The notes beneath the pieces were generated by a model, which was not told where the DNA came from, ran no database searches, and was given only the letters and a program-made list of their open reading frames with translations. Positions 43,428 through 51,972 of a DNA stretch of 59,075 bases are shown piece by piece (within the stretch, counting starts at the first letter, position 1; each line of letters opens with the position of its first letter). The stretch is from positions 1-59,075 of the forward strand of contig JAETON010000014.1 of assembly GCA_021771695.1 (NCBI GenBank). Reading direction: 5' to 3'. The DNA comes from Lachnospiraceae bacterium. GTDB lineage: Bacteria; Bacillota; Clostridia; Lachnospirales; Lachnospiraceae. The translations under genes were made by a program, and so were the position numbers.

Positions 43428-44153
43428 TCAACTGTTTTCAGATTTTAATGTACTGGACATCATATATCGTTCTGCCCGGCTGACGGTGATGCAGTATTCT
43501 ATAGGTTTTTCATTATCAAAAGTAGTTGATTTGATGAAAAAAGCAGTTTCTTCTTCCTGCCCATTTAAATAAAGACTTTCTTCTTTTGTCAAAGCAGTGA
43601 TGGACATGGATTCCTGTATTTCTTTTAAATTTAGATGATAATTGTTTGACAGTGTGTCGTACAAAGAGGATACTGCAAAGTTGTATTGTTCTAAACCGGG
43701 GCAGTATTTTTGCGGAATATAAGATGTTTCCAGCAGAATAGGTTCATCATTTAAAAAACGGATACGCCGCAGCTGATACACTTTTTCGCCCAAAGAAAGA
43801 TTTAAGTGTGTACATACAGGTAAAGGAGATTCGATTAAATCAAACAATACTACTTTACTGGATGTAATATAACCGTCGGAAGACCAGCCGGTAGTGAATG
43901 ATGTAAAGTTATGTGTGTCATCTTCGATTTTAGGGGGTGATACGAAATTTCCTTTGCCATGTATCGTATAAATATGATGTTCATTGCGAAGTCTTTTTAA
44001 GGCAGCGCGCAAGGTGAGGCGGTTGACATCTAAGGTTTCTGCCAATTTGCGTTCTGACGGCAGGGCATCGTGGGGTTTTAGTTCGTTTTCTATGATATAA
44101 GTTTCAATATCTTCTTTGATCTGCTCGCTTAAAAGATTGGTGTATTTGCTCAT
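43428..44153 (-). CDS. GntR-family regulator with UTRA domain (HutC subfamily), copy 1
   Basis: A 241-aa regulator. The N-terminal winged helix PSERKLAETLDVNRLTLRAALKRL...IHGKGNFV spans residues ~28-75. The UTRA ligand-binding domain follows from ~residue 90 (VYQLRRIRFLNDEPILLETSYIP). Ligands of such domains are usually sugar phosphates or amines. It is downstream of the second GntR gene on the same strand (25-nt gap), so the two are likely co-transcribed and divergent from the SIS/PTS operon. Confidence 0.9.
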   Translation of the reverse strand: MSKYTNLLSEQIKEDIETYIIENELKPHDALPSERKLAETLDVNRLTLRAALKRLRNEHHIYTIHGKGNFVSPPKIEDDTHNFTSFTTGWSSDGYITSSKVVLFDLIESPLPVCTHLNLSLGEKVYQLRRIRFLNDEPILLETSYIPQKYCPGLEQYNFAVSSLYDTLSNNYHLNLKEIQESMSITALTKEESLYLNGQEEETAFFIKSTTFDNEKPIEYCITVSRAERYMMSSTLKSENS

Positions 44154-44178
44154 AGTGAGTTCCTTTCAAAAGTTTCTG

Positions 44179-44886
44179 TTATGTTAAAATGGATGTAAAG
44201 GTAACGGTGTTTTTACTCATATAAGAGCGGGTATATTCTACGATTCTGCCCGTGGTATCAGTGACTGTATTATGAAGCATAAATACAGCACTATCTTCGG
44301 GGATACTCAGTAAAGCTGCCTGCGGATTGAAAATTTTTACAATTTCGATTGTTTGGTAATCTTCATATAATTCGATTTGATAATGTTCAAATAAAGCGTA
44401 CAAAGAACCATCTTCAAAATCGTAGGAATCTATATTAGGGATAATGTCGTAAGGGACATACGTGTATTCCATAGCAATTGGTGTGTCATCTCCCATTCGC
44501 AGACGAAATAAACAAAAAATTTCATCCTCAGGAGAAATGTGAAATATTTTCGAGTATTTTATGCCGGCTTTTTTCTTTTCTGTATAAATCACTTTGTTGG
44601 AAGGGGTTAGCCCAGACTCATGAATGAATCGTTTCATAGACTGGATTGTATCAAGAGGAGAATCCAGTTTCTGCTTATTTACAAAAGTTCCTTTGCCTTG
44701 AAGACGTATTAAATATTCCTTCTCGATTAAGAGATCAATGGCTTTTCTAACCGTCATACGGCTGATTTGAAAAGTATCACATAATTCTCTTTCGGAAGGA
44801 ATTTTTGAACCAAAAGGATATTCGTTTGCATCAATTTTTCCTTGTATAAAATCTGCCAGCTGCAGATAAATTGCTTGCTTACTCAA
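44179..44886 (-). CDS. GntR-family regulator with UTRA domain (HutC subfamily), copy 2
   Basis: A 235-aa paralogue of the neighbouring regulator. Winged helix PSERELCDTFQISRMTVRKAIDLL...LQGKGTFV spans residues ~30-70, then a UTRA domain (IFCLFRLRMGDDTPIAMEYTYVPYD). The start is TTG, supported by AGGAGG 8 nt upstream. It is the gene closest to the shared operator region (44.9-45.1 kb), and so the likelier specific repressor of the SIS/PTS operon (inference). Confidence 0.9.
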   Translation of the reverse strand: MSKQAIYLQLADFIQGKIDANEYPFGSKIPSERELCDTFQISRMTVRKAIDLLIEKEYLIRLQGKGTFVNKQKLDSPLDTIQSMKRFIHESGLTPSNKVIYTEKKKAGIKYSKIFHISPEDEIFCLFRLRMGDDTPIAMEYTYVPYDIIPNIDSYDFEDGSLYALFEHYQIELYEDYQTIEIVKIFNPQAALLSIPEDSAVFMLHNTVTDTTGRIVEYTRSYMSKNTVTFTSILT

Positions 44887-44989
44887 TATAAATGCCTCCT
44901 AATTGTGTCAAGTGGTATATGAAGAATGATAAAAAACAGGGATAAAACTGCATATACAGTAAAGTGGTATGCTTAACCTGTCTAAAGAA

Positions 44990-45018
44990 AGAATATACCA
45001 GTTTCAGAAAAATGTCAA
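44990..45018 (-). promoter_or_regulatory. Promoter of the GntR pair with TGGTATAT half-site
   Basis: Read on the minus strand, TTGACA (45018-45013) is followed after 15 bases by TATATT or after 17 by TATTCT. The half-site TGGTATAT (45000-44993) covers the -10 region. This mirrors the promoter of the divergent operon. Confidence 0.6.
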
Positions 45019-45094
45019 GAAGCAGGATGATATGATAAAAAAATATGTACAATATGCACAAAAAAATGAGAAAAAATTGTGATAAATAGCCGTA

Positions 45095-45123
45095 TTGACA
45101 TGTATATACCATGGTGGTATATT
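45095..45123 (+). promoter_or_regulatory. Promoter and operator of the SIS/PTS operon
   Basis: TTGACA (45095-45100), a 17-base spacer, then TATATT (45118-45123). Between and across the -10 lies a perfect palindrome: ATATACCA (45104-45111), spacer TGG, TGGTATAT (45115-45122). A dimeric GntR protein bound here would block RNA polymerase. Confidence 0.72.
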
Positions 45124-45181
45124 TAAATCACTGAAACGTATACGTGGTACAAATTAATGATGCAGACACGAAAGGAGTTTA

Positions 45182-46210
45182 TTGAAAATGAAAACATACA
45201 AGAATTATGAAAGAGAAGATTACTTAAAAAACATGGCAACCATTATGGATTTAAGACCACAGGTTGAAAAATATATAGATGAAATTTTTGAAAATGGTGT
45301 AGAAAATCTGGTATTAGCAGGTGTTGGCGGAACCATTTCTATTATGATGCCATTAGAAAAATTTGCGAAAAAATATACAACAATGCCGGTATATCTGGAA
45401 AATGCAGCAGAATTAGTATTAGGAACAAATAAAGCAGTCACAGAAAAATCACTGGTAGTTCTTTACAGTGAATCAGGAACAACAAAAGAAACAGTAGCAG
45501 CTGCTAAATATTGTAATGAAAAAGGAATTCCAACCATCGGTGTCAGCTGTTTTGAAGGAAAACCTTTAGGAGAATTATTAAAATACCCAATCATCAATGA
45601 AGCAGGGGATTTCTATTCTTGTGATGGAGATTACATGAGATTATACATGATTGTCAGTGCATTCTTAGCAAAGAACGGTGATTTCCCAGAGTATGAAGAA
45701 TTCATGGAAAGTCTTGCAAAACTGCCGGAAGCTATGGCAAATACAAAAGAGCAGGTGGATGACGAAATGAAAGCATATGCAAATCAGATGAAAGATGAAC
45801 CATATCATATGATTGTTGGGTCTGGAAATTTATGGGGACCTGCTTACTGCTTTGCAATGTGTTACTTAGAGGAAATGCAGTGGATTCATACAAAATCAAT
45901 CGAAGCACCGGAATTTTTCCATGGAACTTTAGAATTATTAGAAGAAGATACAAGTATCATGATTTTCAAGGGTGAAGATGAAACAAGAGTTTTAGCAGAA
46001 CGTGTGGAAGCATTTGCAGCTAAGATTTCTAAAAAGGTAAAAGTAATTGATACAAAAGATTATGGAAAAGGTTTGGTAGCAGATAAATTCAGAGGAGACT
46101 TGGCTCCTGGAATTTTGGAAGCTGTTTTAGGAAGACTGACTGCTCATTTAGAAGATGCTACAGGACATTCTCTTGAAATCAGAAGATACTACAGAGTGAT
46201 GGATTACTAA
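45182..46210 (+). CDS. SIS-domain protein, FrlB/GfrF-like deglycase (putative)
   Basis: A 342-aa double-SIS protein. GVGGTISIMMPLEKF near residue 42 and YSESGTTKETVAAAKYC near residue 94 form the phosphosugar-binding site. APEFFHGTLELLEEDTSIMIF near residue 240 and the C-terminal RRYYRVMDY resemble FrlB, the fructoselysine-6-phosphate deglycase. The likely reaction is release of glucose 6-phosphate and an amine from a 6-phosphorylated Amadori product. First gene of the operon; the substrate is inferred, not shown. Confidence 0.78.
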   Translation: MKMKTYKNYEREDYLKNMATIMDLRPQVEKYIDEIFENGVENLVLAGVGGTISIMMPLEKFAKKYTTMPVYLENAAELVLGTNKAVTEKSLVVLYSESGTTKETVAAAKYCNEKGIPTIGVSCFEGKPLGELLKYPIINEAGDFYSCDGDYMRLYMIVSAFLAKNGDFPEYEEFMESLAKLPEAMANTKEQVDDEMKAYANQMKDEPYHMIVGSGNLWGPAYCFAMCYLEEMQWIHTKSIEAPEFFHGTLELLEEDTSIMIFKGEDETRVLAERVEAFAAKISKKVKVIDTKDYGKGLVADKFRGDLAPGILEAVLGRLTAHLEDATGHSLEIRRYYRVMDY

Positions 46211-46253
46211 AAAAATCGTCAATTTTGCCTGATAGAAGAAAGGAGCGTTTGTA

Positions 46254-47324
46254 TTGCAAAAAACAATGGAAGATTATATACGGGAAATTTCTTCCGTATT
46301 GGAACAAAATATTCAAAATCGAAAAGAATTAACAAAGCCAATGACAGACTGGTTGAGAGATGAAGGAATTCAGAAAGGAAAAACACTGGTAATTGTTGCC
46401 TCAGGTTCCTCTTATCATGCCGTATTTTCCGCCCTGCCGTTTATGGAAAGGTATATGAAAAATAGGATAAAGCTGATAACACCATTTACTTTTTCTTATT
46501 ATGAAGAACCGGGAGATGACAGAATTTATGTATTTGTCTCTCAAAGCGGAAGCAGTACAAACGTGGTAGAAGCAATTAAAAAATATCAAAAGACAGGCAG
46601 ACAGGCAATGGCAGTGCTTGGAAAAGTAGATTCAGCCATAGGAGAAATGTCAGATTTTCATGTTACATATGGAGTTGGTGAAGAAAGAGTCGGCTATGTT
46701 ACCAAGGGAATGACAACGTTATGCTGCTATTTTATGCTGATATCTTTAGAACTTGCAGAGGCCGTTGATAAAACAGAATATGATCAGACAATCGAACAAT
46801 TGAGGATTGCGGCTGGCAATCATCATTGTGTTTATAAACAAGCAAAAGAATTTTGCTCCAGCCATAGAAAAGAATTATTAGCAATGAAGAGTGCATTTGT
46901 CATTGGGTGCGGTGCAAATCTGGGAACAGCGATGGAAGGTGCATTGAAGATTTCAGAGATGGTGCATATCCAGTCTTCCTATTATGAAACGGAAGAATTT
47001 ATTCACGGACCAGATTTGCAGCTTGCACCGGATGATACATTATTTTTTATTGATGGAGGAGACCAGGCAGGGAAAAGGACAAGAGAAATTTGGCAGGCGG
47101 CAAAAGAAATTACGAAAACTTCTTATTTGGTTCGTTTGGAGCAGAACGAGGAACATAAAACGAAAGAGTATGTCTCTTCATTATATTTGGCGGCCTTCTT
47201 CCAGTATCTTGCCTGCTGGACGGCAAGAGAGAGAAATATTACAACAGAACATCCGTTGTATGCAAAATTTGAAGAAAAAATTCATTGTAAAACAGGAGAT
47301 TATGAAGAAGATGCCCCATTTTAA
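46254..47324 (+). CDS. SIS-domain protein, GlmS/GfrE-like (putative deglycase or isomerase)
   Basis: A 356-aa protein with two SIS halves: VASGSSYHAVFSALPFME near residue 47, FVSQSGSSTNVVEAIKKYQ near residue 94, and a second sugar site GCGANLGTAMEGALKISEM with the catalytic-type ETEEFIHGPDLQL near residue 250. It is related to the isomerase half of GlmS, AgaS and GfrE. The start is TTG at 46254 (AGGAG 8 nt upstream); the next ATG is four codons in. With the preceding gene it forms a deglycase pair like GfrE/GfrF of Salmonella (inference). Confidence 0.78.
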   Translation: MQKTMEDYIREISSVLEQNIQNRKELTKPMTDWLRDEGIQKGKTLVIVASGSSYHAVFSALPFMERYMKNRIKLITPFTFSYYEEPGDDRIYVFVSQSGSSTNVVEAIKKYQKTGRQAMAVLGKVDSAIGEMSDFHVTYGVGEERVGYVTKGMTTLCCYFMLISLELAEAVDKTEYDQTIEQLRIAAGNHHCVYKQAKEFCSSHRKELLAMKSAFVIGCGANLGTAMEGALKISEMVHIQSSYYETEEFIHGPDLQLAPDDTLFFIDGGDQAGKRTREIWQAAKEITKTSYLVRLEQNEEHKTKEYVSSLYLAAFFQYLACWTARERNITTEHPLYAKFEEKIHCKTGDYEEDAPF

Positions 47325-47341
47325 TGAAAGGAGATGGTAGA

Positions 47342-47758
47342 GTGAGACATTTTATCTTGACAGGGCATTCACATATTTCGGAGGGAATTGCTTCTGCAAT
47401 CGAGTTTGTTTTAGGAATTTCAGTATCTTATTTCAATGCTTATGTAGAAGGTGAGGAATTCTATTTGGATAAGATTCTGGCGGAAATCGAGAAGTATCCA
47501 AAGGAAGACGAAATCATCATTATGACAGACATCTTAGGCGGCAGTGTAAATAATGACATGATGAAACTAACACAAATGCCCAATGTTCATTTGATATGCG
47601 GAACAAATCTTGCATTGGCTGCACAAATTGTGATGGCAGGGGATGAACAGGATATCGGGCAAATCATTAGACAGAGCATACAGACGGCAAGAGACGGAAT
47701 ACAGTATTGTAATGAAGTGGCTGTTTCTGATGGGCTGGACGGTTTAGATGATTTTTAA
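47342..47758 (+). CDS. PTS mannose-family EIIA component
   Basis: A 138-aa EIIA of the mannose/fructose/sorbose family. The phosphorylated histidine is His9 in TGHSHISEG, and MTDILGGSVNNDMMKL near residue 62 is the family's second signature. It passes phosphate from HPr to EIIB. Start GTG 47342 is preferred: GGAG lies 9 nt upstream, whereas the in-frame ATG at 47324 would overlap the previous stop and sits on that site. Confidence 0.9.
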   Translation: MRHFILTGHSHISEGIASAIEFVLGISVSYFNAYVEGEEFYLDKILAEIEKYPKEDEIIIMTDILGGSVNNDMMKLTQMPNVHLICGTNLALAAQIVMAGDEQDIGQIIRQSIQTARDGIQYCNEVAVSDGLDGLDDF

Positions 47759-47776
47759 AAAGAAAGGAGAAAGCAT

Positions 47777-48238
47777 ATGATTAAACTGGTAAGAGTTGAT
47801 TACAGGCTTTTGCATGGACAGGTAGCATTTTCTTGGACATCAAGGCTTGGGGCAGACTGCATTTTATTAGTAACAGATACGCTTTTGGATGATCCAATCC
47901 GCGTAACCTCTGTGAAGCTGGCAAAACCGCCTGGAGTAAAAGTTGTTGTAAAAGGGATTGAGGACAGTATCAAAGCAATTAAAAGCGGGGTAACAGACAA
48001 GTATCATCTTTTTGTTGTCTGTGAAACGGTAGAAGGTGCGGTAAGACTGATAAAGGAGCTGGGATTGAAGGAATTAAATCTTGGCGGTACGACTCCTGGA
48101 GAAGACAAGAAAGAATTAGGACCGGTGGTTTATGTAACGAAAGAAGAAGAAGCAATGTTAAAAGAACTTCAGGATCAAGATGTAAATGTATATCTTCAGC
48201 TGGTTCCTGATAGTAAAGAGTTGAAAATAAAACTTTAA
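47777..48238 (+). CDS. PTS mannose-family EIIB component
   Basis: A 153-aa EIIB. The phosphorylated histidine is His13 in RVDYRLLHGQV, followed by the family pattern DCILLVTDTLLDDPIR and LNLGG. It transfers phosphate to the sugar as it enters through EIIC/EIID. AAAGGAGA precedes the ATG. Confidence 0.95.
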   Translation: MIKLVRVDYRLLHGQVAFSWTSRLGADCILLVTDTLLDDPIRVTSVKLAKPPGVKVVVKGIEDSIKAIKSGVTDKYHLFVVCETVEGAVRLIKELGLKELNLGGTTPGEDKKELGPVVYVTKEEEAMLKELQDQDVNVYLQLVPDSKELKIKL

Positions 48239-48260
48239 ATAGGAAAAGGAGGAAAGATAT

Positions 48261-49061
48261 ATGAGCTTAGCTATGCAGGCTGTGTTACTTGGAATTTTAG
48301 GATTTCTTACAAATTTCGAGTGGTTTCTTGGAACTTGTATGATTCAGCGTCCAATTATTCTTGGTTCTCTGACTGGATTAATTATGGGCGATGTAGCTAC
48401 AGGTACAATTATGGGTGCAACGATGGAACTGGCATTTGCAGGGGCAGCATCCATTGGAGCATATGATCCGCCGGATATGGTATCTGGTACAATTTTAGGA
48501 GTTGCTTTAGCAATGAAAGCCGGAGCAGGTCCGGAAATGGCATTGACCATTGGTCTTCCGGTTGCCAGCGTAGTTTTGGCAATCAGTAATGTAACAGGAT
48601 ATCCGATTTTGCAGTTATTTGCACATTTGATGGACCGTGATGTAGCACAGGGAAAAGATAAAGCATTTCAATTTCATTTTGTGATCAGTGGATTTATTGC
48701 ATGGGGCGTAACTTCACCGATTATACCAATTGCATATTATCTTGGAGCAGATAAAGTGACAGGAATTGTAAATGTGATTCCTGAGTTTGTGCAGACTGGA
48801 ATGGAAATTGCAGGAGGACTGCTCCCGGCAATGGGATTTGCAATGCTGGCACAGACGATTATGAAAAAGAAACTGGCACCATTTTTCTTCATTGGATATT
48901 TTATTGTCGCTTACTCTGGGGTATCTACAACAGGAGTTTCTCTATTTGCTATTTTAATTTTGGCAGCAATGTTCGGACTTACAAATGGTACGGGAATGTT
49001 TGCTTCATCACAGCCGGCTGCTGTGGAAGAATTGGAAGGAGGCGATTTCGATGAGTTTTAA
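48261..49061 (+). CDS. PTS mannose-family EIIC component
   Basis: A 266-aa membrane component with about seven hydrophobic helices. GTCMIQRPIILGSLTGLIMGD near residue 25 and MGATMELAFAGAASIGAYDPPD near residue 52 are the EIIC signatures. It forms the translocation channel with EIID. Overlaps the EIID gene by 11 nt. Confidence 0.95.
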   Translation: MSLAMQAVLLGILGFLTNFEWFLGTCMIQRPIILGSLTGLIMGDVATGTIMGATMELAFAGAASIGAYDPPDMVSGTILGVALAMKAGAGPEMALTIGLPVASVVLAISNVTGYPILQLFAHLMDRDVAQGKDKAFQFHFVISGFIAWGVTSPIIPIAYYLGADKVTGIVNVIPEFVQTGMEIAGGLLPAMGFAMLAQTIMKKKLAPFFFIGYFIVAYSGVSTTGVSLFAILILAAMFGLTNGTGMFASSQPAAVEELEGGDFDEF

Positions 49062-49884
49062 TATCCATGCAGATTATGATGGAAAAATTACGAAAAAAGA
49101 TTTACAGAAAGTTTATTTGCGTTCTATCCCAATGGAGCATTCTTGGAACTATGAACGTATGATGCATTCAGGATATTGTTTTGCAATGCTTCCAATTCTG
49201 AAGAAATTGTATCCGAAAAGAGAAGACTATATTGAAGCAATGCAGCGTCATATGGAATTGTATAATGTGACCATGTACATTTCTACACTGCCATTGGGAA
49301 TCAGTGCAGCGATGGAAGAAAAAAATGCAGAAGATCCGAATTTTGATACAAGTTCTATCAACAGTGTAAAAACAGCATTTATGGGACCGTTATCTGGAAT
49401 TGGTGATGCATTATATCATGGAACACTCCGAATTATTGCAATGGGAATTGGTGTTTCTTTGGCAATGAAAGGAAATGTTTTAGGACCGATTTTGTTCTGG
49501 CTGATTTTTAATATTCCAAACTTTGGAGTTCGATATTTATTAACATTTCTTGGATATAAATTAGGTATTGAATCTTTAGATAAATTAGAAAAAAGCGGAA
49601 TCATGGACAAAGTTATGCAGGCAGCAAGTATCTTGGGATTGGTAGTTACAGGTGCTATGACGGCAGAAAATGTATACTTTTCGATACCGATTAAGTTTGG
49701 TATAGGAAGTGATGCAACGACTGTACAGAAAATTTTAGATGGCATTGTTCCGGGGATTGGACCACTGGTGCTTTTTGGAATCTGCTATTATATTTTCAAG
49801 AAAAAGAAATGTAATCCGATTGTGATGATGCTCATACTAATGGCATTAGGTGTTGTTGGAGCATTCTTTGGATTCCTTGCTTAG
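49051..49884 (+). CDS. PTS mannose-family EIID component
   Basis: A 277-aa membrane component. LRSIPMEHSWNYERMMHSGYCFAMLP near residue 23, the long loop RHMELYNVTMYISTLPLGISAAMEE, and MGPLSGIGDALYHGTLRII near residue 112 define EIID. The start is ATG 49051, inside the end of EIIC, with GGAAGGAGG upstream. A longer frame from 48985 is an overlap artefact. Confidence 0.95.
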   Translation: MSFNIHADYDGKITKKDLQKVYLRSIPMEHSWNYERMMHSGYCFAMLPILKKLYPKREDYIEAMQRHMELYNVTMYISTLPLGISAAMEEKNAEDPNFDTSSINSVKTAFMGPLSGIGDALYHGTLRIIAMGIGVSLAMKGNVLGPILFWLIFNIPNFGVRYLLTFLGYKLGIESLDKLEKSGIMDKVMQAASILGLVVTGAMTAENVYFSIPIKFGIGSDATTVQKILDGIVPGIGPLVLFGICYYIFKKKKCNPIVMMLILMALGVVGAFFGFLA

Positions 49885-49893
49885 GAGAAATTT

Positions 49894-50538
49894 ATGTTTG
49901 AAGCAGTAATATTCGATATGGATGGAGTGCTGATTGACAGCGAAATTATATATTATGAGTGGCTGAAGAGTTTTCTGGAAAAGAAGGGATGCCGGCTGCC
50001 GGAAGAACAGATAAAAAAGCTGTCAGGGCTTTCTATGGTACAAAGCGAACAGCTGCTGGATAAATATTTTGAGAATGGAGCCAAACTTTGGCGGGGATAC
50101 ATTGAAGAATGTGAGGAATATCCATTAGATTATAACGACATTGTGAATCCGGGAGTTCGGGAGCTGTTAGATTTTCTCAAGGAAAAAAGAGTCAAAACTG
50201 CTTTAGCTTCATCCAGTGATAAAAAAGAGATATTAGAAGTTCTGGAAGAAATCAAATTAAGAGATTATTTTCAAGTGATATTAAGCGGAGATATGTTTCA
50301 AGAAAGCAAGCCAAATCCGGAAATTTATCTTGAAACGATGAAACGGCTGGAGATTGTGCCGGAAAAATGCATTGTAATTGAAGATTCAGATTACGGCATT
50401 ACGGCAGGAAAAACGGCAGGAGCTTATGTCATTGCAAAAGAAGAAAAAAGACTTGGTTTTTCTCAGAATATGGCAGACTGGATTGCCCCTGATATGTATC
50501 AGGTAAAAGATAAAATAGAAGCTATGTTGAAACAGTAA
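49894..50538 (+). CDS. HAD-superfamily phosphatase (beta-phosphoglucomutase-like)
   Basis: A 214-aa HAD hydrolase. Motif I FDMDGVLIDSE has the nucleophilic Asp at residue ~8, motif II is ALASSSDKKE near residue 108, and motif III/IV KPNPEIYLE with VIEDSDYGI near residue 165. The four-helix C1 cap is of the beta-PGM/YcjU type. It ends the SIS/PTS operon and may dephosphorylate or isomerise a sugar phosphate by-product; this is inferred only from position. Confidence 0.88.
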   Translation: MFEAVIFDMDGVLIDSEIIYYEWLKSFLEKKGCRLPEEQIKKLSGLSMVQSEQLLDKYFENGAKLWRGYIEECEEYPLDYNDIVNPGVRELLDFLKEKRVKTALASSSDKKEILEVLEEIKLRDYFQVILSGDMFQESKPNPEIYLETMKRLEIVPEKCIVIEDSDYGITAGKTAGAYVIAKEEKRLGFSQNMADWIAPDMYQVKDKIEAMLKQ

Positions 50539-50616
50539 AATAACTAGAAACTACCGGTTCTAAGAATGGATTTTATAGAAATGGTATCGGAGTTATCGGT
50601 GGCTGAATAATATAAC

Positions 50617-50656
50617 AAGAGATATGGATGCTCCTTAACCTCCATATCTCTTATTC
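50617..50656 (+). terminator. Bidirectional terminator between the HAD gene and the VanZ-like gene
   Basis: A perfect 12-bp stem AAGAGATATGGA / TCCATATCTCTT with a 12-nt loop. T-rich sequence follows on the plus strand. Confidence 0.7.
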
Positions 50657-50659
50657 TAT

Positions 50660-51925
50660 TTAATGAAATATTTCAATTAAAATATTTTTTGCGTGGAAAA
50701 TTTTATCCTTATAAATTCCCTGCAGGGATACAAAACGGTCTTTCTTTAAATCTTTCACGCTGCCGTGATGGTCTTCATATCTAGAACCATTTCCATATAC
50801 ATCCCGTACAAGAATTGTAACATCTTTTGTATAATGTACAGGAATATATAATTTTGTAGAAGTGCTAACCTGACTGTCTTTTGTCTTGAAAGAATCTACT
50901 TTATTTACAGTAAATTTATTGCCGGATAGTTTTTCAATATCTCCTTCCAGAGTTTGAAGTTTGTTTGAGTTTTTTTCAGTAATGATATCGCTGTCTTTTA
51001 TATTCACAGGGGATGATAAGACAATAATATCTGCAGTTTTTTTCTTTGATTCTTTGGAATACCAGATAGAAACCAAGGAATTCTTTTTCAGTGATTTTAA
51101 TTGAGAAGCACTGTAAAGTTTATAGGTTTTTTGTATTTTATGGGGATTCCATTTGCTTGTTTTAAAAGTTACATAATAAATGTCCGTATTTGGGGTTATG
51201 TTTACATTGGTTTGCTTGGCAAATGTTTGATCCAGAGAATAGGATACAGTGATTTTGAAAGTATCACCAGAAGAAAAATAACCGTAGAAATCGGGTTCAT
51301 AGTCTGGAATGTTTTCCCCTCCAATGGTTGATTCTGTATATCTGGCAATGCCAAGACGGGTGCCGAATTCATAATATCCTACAGCAAAAGCTCCAAGAAA
51401 AGCCATAACGCCTAAAATCAAGCTGATTTTATAAATGTGCCAATGTTTTTTTCGACATAAAGATGAAATAATACGAAAACAGAGAATGCCGAGAAGCGTT
51501 CCCAAAGTGTTTAAGATAATATCATCGATATCGGCACTGCCTAAATAAAAAACAAACTGGCTGACTTCAAAAAATAGGCTGAGACAAATGGAACTAAGTA
51601 AAATTTTTATAATTGGATGCTTTTTTATGTTCAACAGCGACAGCAAATAACCATAAGGGAGAAAGATGAAAGCATTTCCTGCGATGTTTGAAAAACTCCA
51701 TAGAAAATTTCCTTTAGAAATCATTTGAAAAAATGTCCGAAATGTTTGAAAAGGAATCAAATTAAAAGAACGAAATCCATCATAATCAGGTTGAAGTCTT
51801 TCGGGAAACGAGGTAAAAGCTGCATCTTTTAATAGAATAATCTTTACTAAAATCAGCAGATAAAAAATAAAAATTATTCTAAAAATAAGGGAAAAATTCC
51901 GGCTGTCTGTTTTTTGTTTTAGCAT
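50660..51925 (-). CDS. VanZ-like membrane protein with a C-terminal extracellular extension
   Basis: A 421-aa protein. Residues ~10-185 form a VanZ domain of four to five helices, with the family motif FNLIPFQTF and NIAGNAFIFLPYGYLLSLL, DIDDIILNTLGTLLG. In enterococci VanZ gives low teicoplanin resistance; most homologues are uncharacterised. The C-terminal ~220 residues are beta-rich and probably outside the cell. The start at 51925 has AAGGAG 6 nt upstream. Third gene of a unit with the LytTR regulator and histidine kinase. Confidence 0.78.
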   Translation of the reverse strand: MLKQKTDSRNFSLIFRIIFIFYLLILVKIILLKDAAFTSFPERLQPDYDGFRSFNLIPFQTFRTFFQMISKGNFLWSFSNIAGNAFIFLPYGYLLSLLNIKKHPIIKILLSSICLSLFFEVSQFVFYLGSADIDDIILNTLGTLLGILCFRIISSLCRKKHWHIYKISLILGVMAFLGAFAVGYYEFGTRLGIARYTESTIGGENIPDYEPDFYGYFSSGDTFKITVSYSLDQTFAKQTNVNITPNTDIYYVTFKTSKWNPHKIQKTYKLYSASQLKSLKKNSLVSIWYSKESKKKTADIIVLSSPVNIKDSDIITEKNSNKLQTLEGDIEKLSGNKFTVNKVDSFKTKDSQVSTSTKLYIPVHYTKDVTILVRDVYGNGSRYEDHHGSVKDLKKDRFVSLQGIYKDKIFHAKNILIEIFH

Positions 51926-51972
51926 AGAGTCTCCTTTGCATATATAAGGAGATTTCGCAGAGTGTAAACACA

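Noticed and set aside
45131-45146. Catabolite-responsive element (cre) near TGAAACGTATACG before the SIS/PTS operon
   Set aside because: It lacks one base relative to the cre consensus and the CG is out of register, so it is not reported as a site.
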